A stretch of DNA of 64,000 bases, from assembly GCF_036503815.1 (NCBI RefSeq), contig NZ_AP027764.1, forward strand, positions 3,348,001-3,412,000, given 5' to 3'. A program made the translations under genes and the position numbers. The notes beneath the pieces were generated by a model. That model had not been told where the DNA came from. It did not search any database and saw only the letters and a list, made by a program, of their open reading frames with translations. Below are positions 46,681 through 56,062 of this stretch, in pieces. The first letter of the stretch is position 1. Every line of letters starts with the position of its first letter. This DNA comes from Escherichia coli. GTDB taxonomy: Bacteria; Pseudomonadota; Gammaproteobacteria; Enterobacterales; Enterobacteriaceae.

Positions 46681-47147
46681 CAGCGAGTTTGCTCAGGTGC
46701 AGGGATGACCGAAATTGTCATGTATTTTTTCAGTCTGGCTTCTCGTTTCACACCTTTCGGATCTGAACCAAAAGGAAGCGTCAAGCATGGTGAGTCAACG
46801 GTTTGGATTGTCCAGAGAGAATCACCAATGAATCTGAAATTGATGCTATCCGCTGTAACGGATAATCCCTCAAAACTTCCCGTCGCATACTCATTACCCA
46901 AACGTACGGTCTCTTTAACTCCATCGTTAACATCGATAAGGACAATTGTCAGTGATTCCTCAAAAATAACGTCATCCGTCAGAAAAAGGATATAACGCTG
47001 GTCATTAACCTGAATTGCCGCTTCCAGTATTTGCCCTGGTACAATAATACCTGTGTTATTGCCATTGAGCACAACGTCAGACTGAGCCTGAGATAAATCA
47101 GTCGCTTTGTGAACCTTGACCAACGATATCGAATTAACCTGTTGCAT
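46680..47147 (-). CDS. Unassigned small protein in the immunity cluster
   Basis: A 155-residue soluble, probably beta-rich protein (for example QRYILFLTDDVIFEESLTIVLIDV near residue 50). I do not recognise its family. The frame is open to 47240, but that extension is out of character (Cys/Arg-rich) and overlaps the preceding fragment; the ATG at 47147 is chosen. Coupled to the CdiI-like gene by a one-base stop/start overlap, so the two may act together. Confidence 0.6.
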   Translation of the reverse strand: MQQVNSISLVKVHKATDLSQAQSDVVLNGNNTGIIVPGQILEAAIQVNDQRYILFLTDDVIFEESLTIVLIDVNDGVKETVRLGNEYATGSFEGLSVTADSINFRFIGDSLWTIQTVDSPCLTLPFGSDPKGVKREARLKKYMTISVIPAPEQTR

Positions 47148-47149
47148 AA

Positions 47150-47395
47150 TCAATTCCACAAGCGCCCCATTTCCCATGCGGCAAGTGCACCGCCGACAAA
47201 GCCGCCAATAAGTACGCAAACAGGTGCACCTGGACCACACATCAATCCGGTCAACGCACCGCCTGCGACAGCACCGGCAATAATATTCATCCGGGTACGA
47301 CTGCCAGTGGTTTTAACAGATTTGCGCTCACCGTTACGTATCCTGCCACCACTCAGGTTGCAGACGCGGCAGTCACAGCCTTGACGGTGTTGAAA
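47150..47395 (-). pseudogene. Glycine-rich membrane-type protein fragment
   Basis: An open frame of 81 codons without a good start, bounded upstream by TAG at 47396. It reads from FQHRQGCDCRVCNLSGG into a glycine-zipper-like hydrophobic stretch (IAGAVAGGALTG, then VLIGGFVGGALAAWEMG). An ATG at 47290 could make a 46-residue peptide. It is more likely the C-terminal remnant of a larger secreted or polymorphic-toxin-associated protein. It ends two bases before the 155-residue gene. Confidence 0.5.
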
Positions 47396-47473
47396 CTAAA
47401 GTTCAGGTGATAGTCTGATGTTCATAGTTTGAGCATTATCCCCTGACAGAATCAAATCAAGCAGTGTCAATGA

Positions 47474-47731
47474 TCACGTGTATATATCATTTAAAGCATT
47501 ATCAAGCCAATCTTCCATGTTTTTAATTTTAGCCCGCGCATATAAATCATTCATAACATCCTCATAACTCTGTCCATCATTGACCATACAATTAGCTGTA
47601 TGAGGCAGAACATGTATAAAATCAGACAATATAAAACAAGCCTTTGAATTTCCAGAGTTAGCTGCAATTCTGATATCAATCAATCCTCTGGCAATCAATT
47701 TAAGAATAACATCTTGCATTTTAATTTCCAT
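47474..47731 (-). CDS. Small protein, possible immunity protein
   Basis: An 85-residue acidic helical protein (MQDVILKLIARGLIDIRIAA...; a second Met at residue 5). The segment ACFILSDFIHVLPHTANCM resembles a helix seen in small proteins found downstream of polymorphic toxins, but I cannot name the family. AT-rich. It lies between the SUKH gene and the glycine-rich fragment on the same strand. Confidence 0.55.
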   Translation of the reverse strand: MEIKMQDVILKLIARGLIDIRIAANSGNSKACFILSDFIHVLPHTANCMVNDGQSYEDVMNDLYARAKIKNMEDWLDNALNDIYT

Positions 47732-47813
47732 ATCATCCAGTTAAATTTCAGTAGTAAATCGTCTATCAAAAAAAGATGAAATTAACATTCATAAATTTAT
47801 TACAATATGAAAA

Positions 47814-48167
47814 TCAAAAATATACATCATCAGCTTCTACCGAAAACTCCATGGCTCCTAAGGCACCTAAATCAATACTAAATATAGTATCACTTTCCTT
47901 AGCACTCCCAACATAGATAAAATAGCCTAAATCTCCGTCTTGACCTATCAAAAAATAGTCAGGTTCCACTTGTTGAATATCATATGTTTCATTTCTTTCA
48001 ATAAGATCAGAATAGTTATATAAATATAATGTTTCGTGCTTCTTATTAGTTATTTCATAGGTCTCACTATCTTTAATTTCTTCTATCAAAAAACGTTTAT
48101 ACACTGGAGGAAACTTGATTGACATGTCAAATTCAATTTTATTTATATATTCTATAATTTTATTCAT
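47814..48167 (-). CDS. SUKH (SMI1/KNR4) family immunity protein
   Basis: A 117-residue SUKH-fold protein. Hallmarks are FPPVYKRFLIEE near residue 20, YLYNYSDLIERNETY near 48, DYFLIGQDGDLGYFIYVG near 71 and IFSIDLGALG near 95. SUKH proteins are widespread immunity proteins against diverse toxin nucleases and deaminases of Rhs and CDI systems. No toxin gene precedes it here, so it is an orphan. It is first in the AT-rich minus-strand cluster after ybfA. Confidence 0.78.
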   Translation of the reverse strand: MNKIIEYINKIEFDMSIKFPPVYKRFLIEEIKDSETYEITNKKHETLYLYNYSDLIERNETYDIQQVEPDYFLIGQDGDLGYFIYVGSAKESDTIFSIDLGALGAMEFSVEADDVYF

Positions 48168-48396
48168 GTTAAGAATACCTGAAAGATTATTTATTGATTA
48201 TCTTGATGAATATATCTTCACTTTTTATTTTCATTTACTCATCGCGGAAATACACATTGCCTTGTAGACAAGCGCTAATAATACGTTATGAACCTGACTT
48301 CCGCCAGACAATCAATCTATGAATTCATTACGCCGTAGTGTTTTAGAAAGACACTTTCTGACCAGATGGTGAACCATATACTACATCGCGCATTAT
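48168..48396. other. Gap between the SUKH gene and ybfA
   Basis: About 230 bp, changing from AT-rich to normal composition near 48240. I see no gene. This is the probable junction of the immunity cluster with the backbone. Confidence 0.45.
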
Positions 48397-48429
48397 AAAA
48401 AAACCGCCAGCGTTTCCACTAGCGGTTTT
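48397..48429 (-). terminator. ybfA terminator
   Basis: On the minus strand AAAACCGC...GCGGTTTTTTT forms a stem with a T-run, starting 23 bases after the ybfA stop. Confidence 0.8.
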
Positions 48430-48451
48430 CAATGTTTTCAAAACTCAGCTA

Positions 48452-48658
48452 TCAGTAAAAATCACCGGTTGCCTTTTCGGCCTGATCCATCCACACCGGT
48501 TTATCGCTGGTTTTCGACCAGACGCGGTGCAGGTAGCTGTAAAAGCGGGCGCGGTCTTTCCAGAAAAGCATGAAAGGCAGCGCCAGAACGCCCGCTGCAA
48601 CCGCATAAGTACGGCGTAAAAAGATAAGCCATGCAGGATATTCTCTGTAAAGTTCCAT
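48452..48658 (-). CDS. ybfA: Small inner-membrane protein YbfA
   Basis: A 68-residue protein with one clear hydrophobic segment ([17 protein letters not shown], about 17-33) and a soluble tail rich in Trp/Tyr. Function is unknown; it lies divergent to kdpF. Identical in length to the E. coli K-12 protein. GGGGGA-like AGGGGGAGAAAAGT before the ATG serves as the ribosome site. Confidence 0.93.
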
Positions 48659-48866
48659 ACTTTTCTCCCCCTTTTGTATCTACCCGGTGAATGGCACCGG
48701 AAAAATGAATTCGTTTATCTGATGAAAATAGTACCGCCTTTTGTGTAATTTTACTACTCATCCGACCACTTATTTTTGCTTATTGATGGTTTATTTACAT
48801 TCATCGTGTAATTAAGTTACATGAAAGTTAAATTAATACTAACCATTAGTTAAATCATGGCTTTTG

Positions 48867-48889
48867 CCATTTTTATACTTTTTTTACAC
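48867..48889 (+). promoter_or_regulatory. KdpE operator
   Basis: The T-rich stretch CATTTTTATACTTTTTTTACACC matches the known KdpE-P binding region of the E. coli kdpFABC promoter. It lies just upstream of the -35 box. Confidence 0.75.
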
Positions 48890-48904
48890 CCCGCCCGCGG
48901 ATTT

Positions 48905-48933
48905 TTGCGAAATCTTTGCAGCCAGAATTCTAC
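48905..48933 (+). promoter_or_regulatory. kdpFABC promoter
   Basis: TTGCGA (48905-48910) and TTCTAC (48928-48933) are separated by 17 bp. The -10 is poor, as expected for an activator-dependent promoter, and lies about 40 bp upstream of the kdpF GTG. Confidence 0.6.
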
Positions 48934-48970
48934 CCTTCCGGTATCACTTTTAGGCCACTGGAGGTGCACT

Positions 48971-49060
48971 GTGAGTGCAGGCGTGATAGCCGGCGTATTG
49001 CTGGTGTTTTTATTACTGGGTTATCTGGTTTATGCCCTGATCAATGCGGAGGCGTTCTGA
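48971..49060 (+). CDS. kdpF: K+-transporting ATPase stabilising subunit KdpF
   Basis: A 29-residue single-helix lipid-like subunit of the Kdp complex, SAGVIAGVLLVFLLLGYLVY then ALINAEAF, with a GTG start and GGAGG seven bases upstream. The stop shares one base with the kdpA start (TGATG). Confidence 0.96.
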   Translation: MSAGVIAGVLLVFLLLGYLVYALINAEAF

Positions 49061-50733
49061 TGGCTGCGCAAGGGTTCTTACTGATTGCCACGTTTTTACT
49101 GGTATTAATGGTACTGGCGCGTCCTTTAGGCAGCGGGCTGGCGTGGCTGATTAATGATATTCCTCTTCCTGGTACGACGGGCGTTGAGCGCGTACTCTTT
49201 CGTGTACTCGGCGTGTCTGACCGTGAGATGAACTGGAAGCAGTATCTCTGTGCCATTCTCGGCCTGAACATGCTGGGGCTGGCAGTGCTGTTTTTTATGT
49301 TGCTCGGTCAGCACTATCTGCCGCTTAACCCGCAGCAACTGCCGGGGCTGTCGTGGGATCTGGCGCTGAATACTGCCGTCAGCTTTGTCACTAATACCAA
49401 CTGGCAATCTTACAGCGGTGAAACCACATTAAGCTATTTCAGCCAGATGGTGGGCTTAACGGTACAAAACTTTCTTTCTGCCGCCAGCGGGATTGCGGTG
49501 ATTTTTGCCCTCATTCGTGCATTTACCCGCCAGAGCATGAGCACACTCGGCAATGCCTGGGTCGATCTGCTACGCATCACGTTATGGGTGTTAGCCCCGG
49601 TGGCGTTGTTGATCGCGCTGTTTTTTATTCAACAAGGTGCGTTGCAAAACTTTCTTCCCTATCAGTCGGTTACGACTGTTGAAGGGGCGCAACAGCTGTT
49701 ACCAATGGGTCCGGTGGCTTCTCAGGAAGCGATCAAGATGCTCGGCACTAATGGCGGCGGTTTCTTTAATGCCAACTCATCGCATCCGTTTGAAAACCCG
49801 ACCGCACTGACCAACTTCGTACAAATGCTGGCGATCTTCGTGATCCCAACGGCACTGTGCTTTGCCTTTGGCGAAGTGGCGGGCGATCGCCGTCAGGGGC
49901 GCATGTTGCTGTGGGCGATGTCGGTGATTTTTGTCATCTGCGTAGGCGTGGTGATGTGGGCAGAAGTTCAGGGTAATCCGCATCTGCTGGCGCTCGGCGC
50001 GGACAGCAGCATCAATATGGAAGGTAAAGAAAGCCGTTTCGGTGTGCTGGTCAGTAGCCTGTTTGCAGTCGTGACAACGGCGGCTTCCTGTGGCGCGGTG
50101 ATTGCGATGCATGATTCGTTTACCGCTCTCGGTGGCATGGTGCCGATGTGGCTGATGCAAATTGGTGAAGTGGTATTCGGCGGTGTCGGTTCTGGTCTTT
50201 ACGGCATGATGCTGTTTGTTCTGCTGGCGGTGTTTATTGCCGGGCTGATGATTGGTCGTACACCGGAATATCTGGGTAAAAAAATCGACGTACGTGAGAT
50301 GAAACTGACTGCACTGGCGATTCTGGTCACCCCGACGCTGGTGCTGATGGGCGCGGCGCTGGCAATGATGACCGACGCCGGACGTAGCGCCATGCTCAAC
50401 CCTGGCCCGCATGGTTTTAGCGAAGTGATGTACGCCGTGTCATCCGCCGCTAACAACAACGGCAGCGCCTTTGCCGGATTAAGCGCCAACTCTGCGTTCT
50501 GGAACTGTTTACTGGCGTTCTGCATGTTTGTCGGTCGCTTCGGGGTGATTATTCCGGTAATGGCGATTGCCGGTTCGCTGGTGAGTAAAAAGAGCCAACC
50601 CGCCAGCTCCGGCACGCTGCCAACGCACGGCCCGCTGTTTGTAGGCCTGTTAATCGGCACCGTGTTGCTGGTTGGCGCACTGACCTTTATCCCTGCCCTG
50701 GCGCTTGGTCCGGTGGCGGAATATCTCTCCTGA
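49060..50733 (+). CDS. kdpA: K+-transporting ATPase subunit A (channel-like)
   Basis: The 557-residue K+-selective subunit, related to the SKT channel superfamily, with four pore repeats; the first selectivity loop appears as NTNWQSYSGE near residue 112 and another as GTNGGGFFNANSSHP near 230. The frame is open further upstream, but the coupled ATG at 49060 gives the accepted protein. Works with KdpB in high-affinity K+ uptake. Confidence 0.98.
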   Translation: MAAQGFLLIATFLLVLMVLARPLGSGLAWLINDIPLPGTTGVERVLFRVLGVSDREMNWKQYLCAILGLNMLGLAVLFFMLLGQHYLPLNPQQLPGLSWDLALNTAVSFVTNTNWQSYSGETTLSYFSQMVGLTVQNFLSAASGIAVIFALIRAFTRQSMSTLGNAWVDLLRITLWVLAPVALLIALFFIQQGALQNFLPYQSVTTVEGAQQLLPMGPVASQEAIKMLGTNGGGFFNANSSHPFENPTALTNFVQMLAIFVIPTALCFAFGEVAGDRRQGRMLLWAMSVIFVICVGVVMWAEVQGNPHLLALGADSSINMEGKESRFGVLVSSLFAVVTTAASCGAVIAMHDSFTALGGMVPMWLMQIGEVVFGGVGSGLYGMMLFVLLAVFIAGLMIGRTPEYLGKKIDVREMKLTALAILVTPTLVLMGAALAMMTDAGRSAMLNPGPHGFSEVMYAVSSAANNNGSAFAGLSANSAFWNCLLAFCMFVGRFGVIIPVMAIAGSLVSKKSQPASSGTLPTHGPLFVGLLIGTVLLVGALTFIPALALGPVAEYLS

Positions 50734-50755
50734 TGATATTGAGTGAGCACTGAAT

Positions 50756-52804
50756 ATGAGTCGTAAACAACTGGCGCTATTCGAACCAACACTTGTCGTT
50801 CAGGCGCTGAAAGAAGCGGTGAAAAAATTAAACCCGCAGGCGCAATGGCGTAATCCAGTGATGTTTATCGTCTGGATCGGCAGTCTGTTAACCACCTTTA
50901 TTAGCATTGCAATGGCAAGCGGCGCGATGCCTGGCAATGCGCTGTTTAGCGCGGCAATTAGCGCATGGCTGTGGGTCACCGTACTGTTCGCTAATTTCGC
51001 CGAGGCGCTGGCTGAAGGCCGCAGTAAAGCGCAGGCTAATAGTCTGAAAGGAGTGAAAAAAACCGCCTTTGCCCGCAAACTGCGCGAACCGAAATATGGC
51101 GCTGCGACAGACAAAGTTCCTGCCGATCAGCTGCGTAAAGGCGATATCGTGCTGGTAGAAGCGGGCGATATTATCCCCTGCGATGGCGAAGTTATTGAAG
51201 GTGGTGCATCGGTCGATGAAAGCGCCATCACTGGGGAATCGGCACCGGTGATCCGTGAATCCGGTGGCGATTTTGCCTCCGTCACTGGCGGCACGCGTAT
51301 TCTTTCTGACTGGCTGGTGATTGAGTGCAGCGTTAACCCCGGCGAGACATTTCTGGATCGGATGATCGCGATGGTGGAAGGCGCACAGCGACGCAAAACG
51401 CCGAACGAGATTGCCCTGACCATCCTGCTGATTGCCCTGACTATCGTCTTTTTACTGGCAACCGCCACGCTGTGGCCGTTTTCCGCGTGGGGCGGTAATG
51501 CAGTCAGTGTAACGGTACTGGTGGCGCTGCTGGTCTGTCTGATTCCAACCACCATCGGTGGCCTGTTGTCAGCGATCGGCGTCGCCGGGATGAGTCGGAT
51601 GCTGGGCGCGAATGTAATTGCCACCAGCGGGCGTGCAGTTGAAGCGGCGGGCGACGTGGACGTCCTGCTGCTGGATAAAACCGGTACCATCACCCTCGGT
51701 AACCGTCAGGCATCAGAGTTTATCCCTGCGCAGGGCGTAGAGGAAAAAACGCTGGCCGACGCAGCACAACTGGCTTCGCTGGCCGACGAAACGCCGGAAG
51801 GCCGCAGTATTGTGATCCTCGCCAAGCAGCGTTTTAACCTGCGCGAGCGCGATGTGCAGTCGCTTCACGCCACTTTTGTACCATTTACTGCGCAAAGTCG
51901 AATGAGCGGGATCAATATCGACAACCGTATGATCCGTAAAGGTTCTGTCGATGCCATTCGCCGCCATGTTGAGGCTAACGGTGGTCACTTCCCTGCCGAT
52001 ATCGATCAAAAAGTCGATCAGGTTGCGCGTCAGGGGGCCACGCCTCTGGTAGTGGTGGAAGGTTCCCGCGTGCTGGGCGTTATTGCACTGAAAGATATCG
52101 TCAAAGGCGGCATTAAAGAGCGCTTCGCCCAGCTGCGCCAAATGGGCATAAAAACGGTGATGATTACTGGCGATAACCGTCTGACTGCCGCCGCCATTGC
52201 TGCGGAAGCGGGCGTCGATGATTTTCTCGCTGAAGCGACACCGGAGGCCAAGCTGGCATTGATCCGTCAGTATCAGGCGGAAGGCCGTTTGGTGGCGATG
52301 ACCGGCGACGGCACCAACGATGCTCCGGCGCTGGCGCAGGCAGATGTCGCGGTGGCGATGAACTCTGGTACTCAGGCGGCGAAAGAAGCGGGCAATATGG
52401 TGGATCTCGACTCTAACCCGACCAAGTTGATCGAGGTGGTGCATATTGGCAAACAGATGCTGATGACCCGTGGCTCGCTGACCACCTTCAGCATTGCCAA
52501 CGATGTGGCGAAATACTTCGCCATTATTCCGGCGGCGTTCGCGGCAACGTATCCGCAGTTAAATGCGCTGAACATCATGCGCCTGCATTCGCCCGACTCC
52601 GCCATTCTCAGTGCGGTCATTTTCAACGCCTTGATTATCGTCTTTTTGATTCCCCTGGCGTTAAAAGGCGTGAGTTATAAACCGCTTACCGCTTCTGCCA
52701 TGTTGCGCCGTAACTTATGGATTTACGGTCTGGGTGGGCTGCTGGTGCCGTTTATTGGTATCAAAGTCATTGATTTACTGCTGACCGTTTGCGGTCTGGT
52801 GTGA
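50756..52804 (+). CDS. kdpB: K+-transporting ATPase subunit B (P-type ATPase)
   Basis: A 682-residue P-type ATPase subunit. The phosphorylated Asp is in LLLDKTGTITLGN near residue 307; the TGES actuator motif (ITGESAPVI) is near 160 and the hinge MTGDGTNDAPALAQA near 515. Converts ATP hydrolysis into K+ import with KdpA. It lies 22 bp after kdpA. Confidence 0.98.
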   Translation: MSRKQLALFEPTLVVQALKEAVKKLNPQAQWRNPVMFIVWIGSLLTTFISIAMASGAMPGNALFSAAISAWLWVTVLFANFAEALAEGRSKAQANSLKGVKKTAFARKLREPKYGAATDKVPADQLRKGDIVLVEAGDIIPCDGEVIEGGASVDESAITGESAPVIRESGGDFASVTGGTRILSDWLVIECSVNPGETFLDRMIAMVEGAQRRKTPNEIALTILLIALTIVFLLATATLWPFSAWGGNAVSVTVLVALLVCLIPTTIGGLLSAIGVAGMSRMLGANVIATSGRAVEAAGDVDVLLLDKTGTITLGNRQASEFIPAQGVEEKTLADAAQLASLADETPEGRSIVILAKQRFNLRERDVQSLHATFVPFTAQSRMSGINIDNRMIRKGSVDAIRRHVEANGGHFPADIDQKVDQVARQGATPLVVVEGSRVLGVIALKDIVKGGIKERFAQLRQMGIKTVMITGDNRLTAAAIAAEAGVDDFLAEATPEAKLALIRQYQAEGRLVAMTGDGTNDAPALAQADVAVAMNSGTQAAKEAGNMVDLDSNPTKLIEVVHIGKQMLMTRGSLTTFSIANDVAKYFAIIPAAFAATYPQLNALNIMRLHSPDSAILSAVIFNALIIVFLIPLALKGVSYKPLTASAMLRRNLWIYGLGGLLVPFIGIKVIDLLLTVCGLV

Positions 52805-52812
52805 GGTTTACC

Positions 52813-53385
52813 ATGAGTGGATTACGTCCGGCATTATCAACATTTCTCTTTTTGTTACTGATTACTGGCGGTGTTTACCCGCTGCTGACCACCGCGCTGG
52901 GGCAATGGTGGTTTCCCTGGCAGGCCAATGGTTCGTTGATTCGCGAAGGTGATACGGTGCGCGGCTCGGCATTAATCGGGCAGAATTTTACCGGCAACGG
53001 CTATTTTCATGGTCGCCCGTCGGCAACGGCAGAAATGCCCTATAATTCACAGGCTTCTGGCGGGAGCAATCTGGCGGTCAGTAACCCTGAGCTGGATAAA
53101 CTAATAGCCGCACGCGTTGCTGCATTACGGGCCGCTAACCCGGATGCCAGCGCGAACGTTCCGGTTGAACTGGTGACGGCGTCGGCAAGCGGGCTGGACA
53201 ATAACATCACCCCGCAAGCGGCGGCCTGGCAGATCCCACGCGTGGCGAAAGCGCGTAATCTCAGCGTTGAACAGCTCACGCAGCTGATCGCAAAATATAG
53301 CCAACAACCGCTGGTGAAATATATCGGCCAGCCGGTCGTCAACATTGTCGAACTCAATCTGGCGCTGGATAAGCTTGATGAATAA
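52813..53385 (+). CDS. kdpC: K+-transporting ATPase subunit C
   Basis: A 190-residue subunit with one N-terminal membrane helix (about 9-28) and a periplasmic domain containing YFHGRPSATAEMPYN. GAGG just before the ATG at 52813 sets the start; the frame open from 52789 overlaps kdpB. Overlaps kdpD by eight bases. Confidence 0.97.
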   Translation: MSGLRPALSTFLFLLLITGGVYPLLTTALGQWWFPWQANGSLIREGDTVRGSALIGQNFTGNGYFHGRPSATAEMPYNSQASGGSNLAVSNPELDKLIAARVAALRAANPDASANVPVELVTASASGLDNNITPQAAAWQIPRVAKARNLSVEQLTQLIAKYSQQPLVKYIGQPVVNIVELNLALDKLDE

Positions 53386-56062
53386 CGAACCCTTACGTCC
53401 CGACCCCGATCGTCTGCTGGAACAAACTGCCGCGCCGCATCGGGGGAAGCTGAAAGTTTTTTTCGGTGCCTGTGCAGGCGTCGGGAAGACCTGGGCGATG
53501 CTGGCAGAAGCCCAGCGACTGCGGGCGCAAGGGCTGGATATTGTGGTTGGCGTGGTTGAAACTCACGGACGGAAAGATACCGCCGCAATGCTGGAAGGGC
53601 TGGCTGTTCTGCCGCTAAAACGCCAGGCGTACCGTGGGCGGCATATCAGCGAGTTTGATCTCGATGCCGCCCTCGCCCGCCGTCCGGCGCTGATCTTAAT
53701 GGACGAACTGGCGCACAGTAATGCGCCAGGCTCTCGTCATCCTAAACGCTGGCAGGACATTGAAGAGCTGCTGGAAGCGGGCATTGATGTTTTCACTACC
53801 GTCAACGTTCAGCATCTGGAAAGCCTGAACGATGTGGTCAGCGGCGTCACCGGAATTCAGGTGCGGGAAACCGTGCCCGATCCCTTTTTTGATGCTGCCG
53901 ACGACGTAGTGCTGGTGGACTTGCCCCCGGACGATCTGCGTCAACGGCTGAAAGAAGGCAAAGTCTATATTGCCGGGCAGGCGGAGCGCGCCATTGAACA
54001 TTTTTTCCGCAAAGGCAATCTGATCGCCCTGCGCGAACTGGCACTGCGCCGTACTGCCGATCGCGTAGATGAACAAATGCGCGCCTGGCGGGGGCATCCT
54101 GGCGAAGAGAAAGTCTGGCACACGCGCGACGCGATCCTTTTATGCATTGGGCATAACACCGGCAGTGAGAAACTGGTCCGTGCAGCGGCGCGGCTGGCGT
54201 CACGCCTGGGAAGCGTCTGGCACGCAGTGTATGTTGAAACCCCTGCCCTGCACCGCTTACCGGAGAAAAAACGTCGGGCAATTCTCAGCGCCTTACGTCT
54301 GGCGCAGGAGCTGGGCGCGGAGACAGCAACACTTTCTGATCCGGCGGAAGAAAAAGCCGTAGTGCGTTATGCCCGTGAACATAATCTCGGCAAGATTATT
54401 CTCGGTCGCCCGGCCTCGCGCCGCTGGTGGCGTCGGGAAACGTTTGCTGACCGACTGGCGCGAATCGCCCCCGATCTCGATCAGGTGCTGGTCGCGCTTG
54501 ATGAACCACCCGCCCGTACGATTAACAACGCGCCGGATAGCCGCTCTTTTAAAGACAAGTGGCGGGTACAGATTCAGGGATGCGTGGTTGCCGCCGCGTT
54601 ATGCGCCGTTATCACCTTAATTGCCATGCAGTGGCTGATGGCGTTTGATGCCGCCAACCTGGTGATGCTGTATCTGCTTGGCGTGGTGGTGGTGGCGCTA
54701 TTTTATGGACGCTGGCCTTCGGTGCTTGCTACCGTCATTAATGTGGTGAGTTTCGATCTCTTTTTTATCGCCCCACGCGGCACGCTCGCCGTCTCTGATG
54801 TGCAGTATCTGCTGACTTTCGCGGTGATGTTAACCGTCGGGCTGGTGATCGGGAACCTTACTGCTGGCGTGCGTTATCAGGCGCGGGTAGCCCGTTACCG
54901 CGAACAACGCACACGGCACTTATATGAAATGTCGAAAGCTCTGGCTGTGGGCCGCAGTCCGCAGGACATCGCCGCCACCAGCGAACAATTTATTGCTTCT
55001 ACATTTCATGCCCGCAGCCAGGTGTTGTTGCCCGATGACAACGGTAAATTACAGCCGTTAACACATCCGCAAGGAATGACGCCGTGGGACGATGCCATCG
55101 CACAGTGGAGTTTTGATAAAGGCCTGCCTGCGGGCGCGGGCACCGATACGTTACCCGGTGTGCCATACCAGATTTTGCCGTTAAAAAGCGGTGAGAAAAC
55201 CTACGGGCTGGTGGTGGTGGAACCGGGGAATCTGCGCCAGTTGATGATCCCGGAACAGCAACGCCTGCTGGAGACGTTCACGCTGTTAGTTGCCAATGCC
55301 CTGGAACGCCTGGCGCTGACCGCCAGCGAAGAACAGGCGCGGATGGCAAGCGAACGAGAACAGATCCGCAACGCCCTGCTGGCGGCGCTTTCGCATGATT
55401 TACGCACGCCGCTTACGGTGCTGTTCGGTCAGGCAGAAATCTTAACGCTCGATCTGGCAAGCGAAGGATCGCCTCACGCCCGCCAGGCCAGCGAGATTCG
55501 TCAGCATGTGCTGAACACGACCCGACTGGTGAATAATCTACTGGATATGGCGCGAATTCAGTCCGGCGGCTTTAATTTGAAGAAAGAGTGGTTAACGCTG
55601 GAAGAAGTGGTCGGCAGCGCGCTGAAAATGCTGGAACCGGGTTTATCCTCGCCCATCAATCTTTCTCTGCCAGAACCGCTGACCTTAATCCACGTTGACG
55701 GGCCACTCTTTGAACGGTTGCTGATTAATCTGCTGGAGAACGCGGTGAAATACGCGGGTACACAGGCCGAAATTGGTATCGATGCCCACGTTGAGGGCGA
55801 AAATCTACAACTGGATGTCTGGGATAACGGCCCCGGTCTTCCACAAGGCCTGGAGCAGGCGATATTCGATAAGTTTGCTCGCGGAAATAAAGAGTCGGCG
55901 GTGCCGGGTGTAGGGCTTGGGCTGGCAATTTGTCGGGCAATTGTGGATGTACACGGCGGCACCATTACCGCGTTCAACCGACCGCAAGGTGGTGCCTGTT
56001 TTCGTGTTACAATTCCCCAGCAAACTGCCCCTGAACTTGAAGAATTTCATGAGGATATGTGA
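53378..56062 (+). CDS. kdpD: Sensor histidine kinase KdpD
   Basis: An 894-residue turgor/K+ sensor. The N-terminal KdpD domain has a Walker A loop (GACAGVGKTWAM, about 30-41), a USP-like domain follows at about 250-370, then four membrane helices at about 400-500, a GAF domain, the HisKA phospho-acceptor in LSHDLRTPLTVL (His near 673) and the HATPase domain (LLENAVKYAG, GVGLGLAIC). ATG at 53378 is inside kdpC; the stop overlaps the kdpE GTG (GTGA). Confidence 0.98.
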   Translation: MNNEPLRPDPDRLLEQTAAPHRGKLKVFFGACAGVGKTWAMLAEAQRLRAQGLDIVVGVVETHGRKDTAAMLEGLAVLPLKRQAYRGRHISEFDLDAALARRPALILMDELAHSNAPGSRHPKRWQDIEELLEAGIDVFTTVNVQHLESLNDVVSGVTGIQVRETVPDPFFDAADDVVLVDLPPDDLRQRLKEGKVYIAGQAERAIEHFFRKGNLIALRELALRRTADRVDEQMRAWRGHPGEEKVWHTRDAILLCIGHNTGSEKLVRAAARLASRLGSVWHAVYVETPALHRLPEKKRRAILSALRLAQELGAETATLSDPAEEKAVVRYAREHNLGKIILGRPASRRWWRRETFADRLARIAPDLDQVLVALDEPPARTINNAPDSRSFKDKWRVQIQGCVVAAALCAVITLIAMQWLMAFDAANLVMLYLLGVVVVALFYGRWPSVLATVINVVSFDLFFIAPRGTLAVSDVQYLLTFAVMLTVGLVIGNLTAGVRYQARVARYREQRTRHLYEMSKALAVGRSPQDIAATSEQFIASTFHARSQVLLPDDNGKLQPLTHPQGMTPWDDAIAQWSFDKGLPAGAGTDTLPGVPYQILPLKSGEKTYGLVVVEPGNLRQLMIPEQQRLLETFTLLVANALERLALTASEEQARMASEREQIRNALLAALSHDLRTPLTVLFGQAEILTLDLASEGSPHARQASEIRQHVLNTTRLVNNLLDMARIQSGGFNLKKEWLTLEEVVGSALKMLEPGLSSPINLSLPEPLTLIHVDGPLFERLLINLLENAVKYAGTQAEIGIDAHVEGENLQLDVWDNGPGLPQGLEQAIFDKFARGNKESAVPGVGLGLAICRAIVDVHGGTITAFNRPQGGACFRVTIPQQTAPELEEFHEDM

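Noticed and set aside
48916..49059. N-terminal extension of kdpA by 48 residues
   Set aside because: The extension overlaps kdpF out of frame; the coupled ATG at 49060 gives the standard 557-residue protein.
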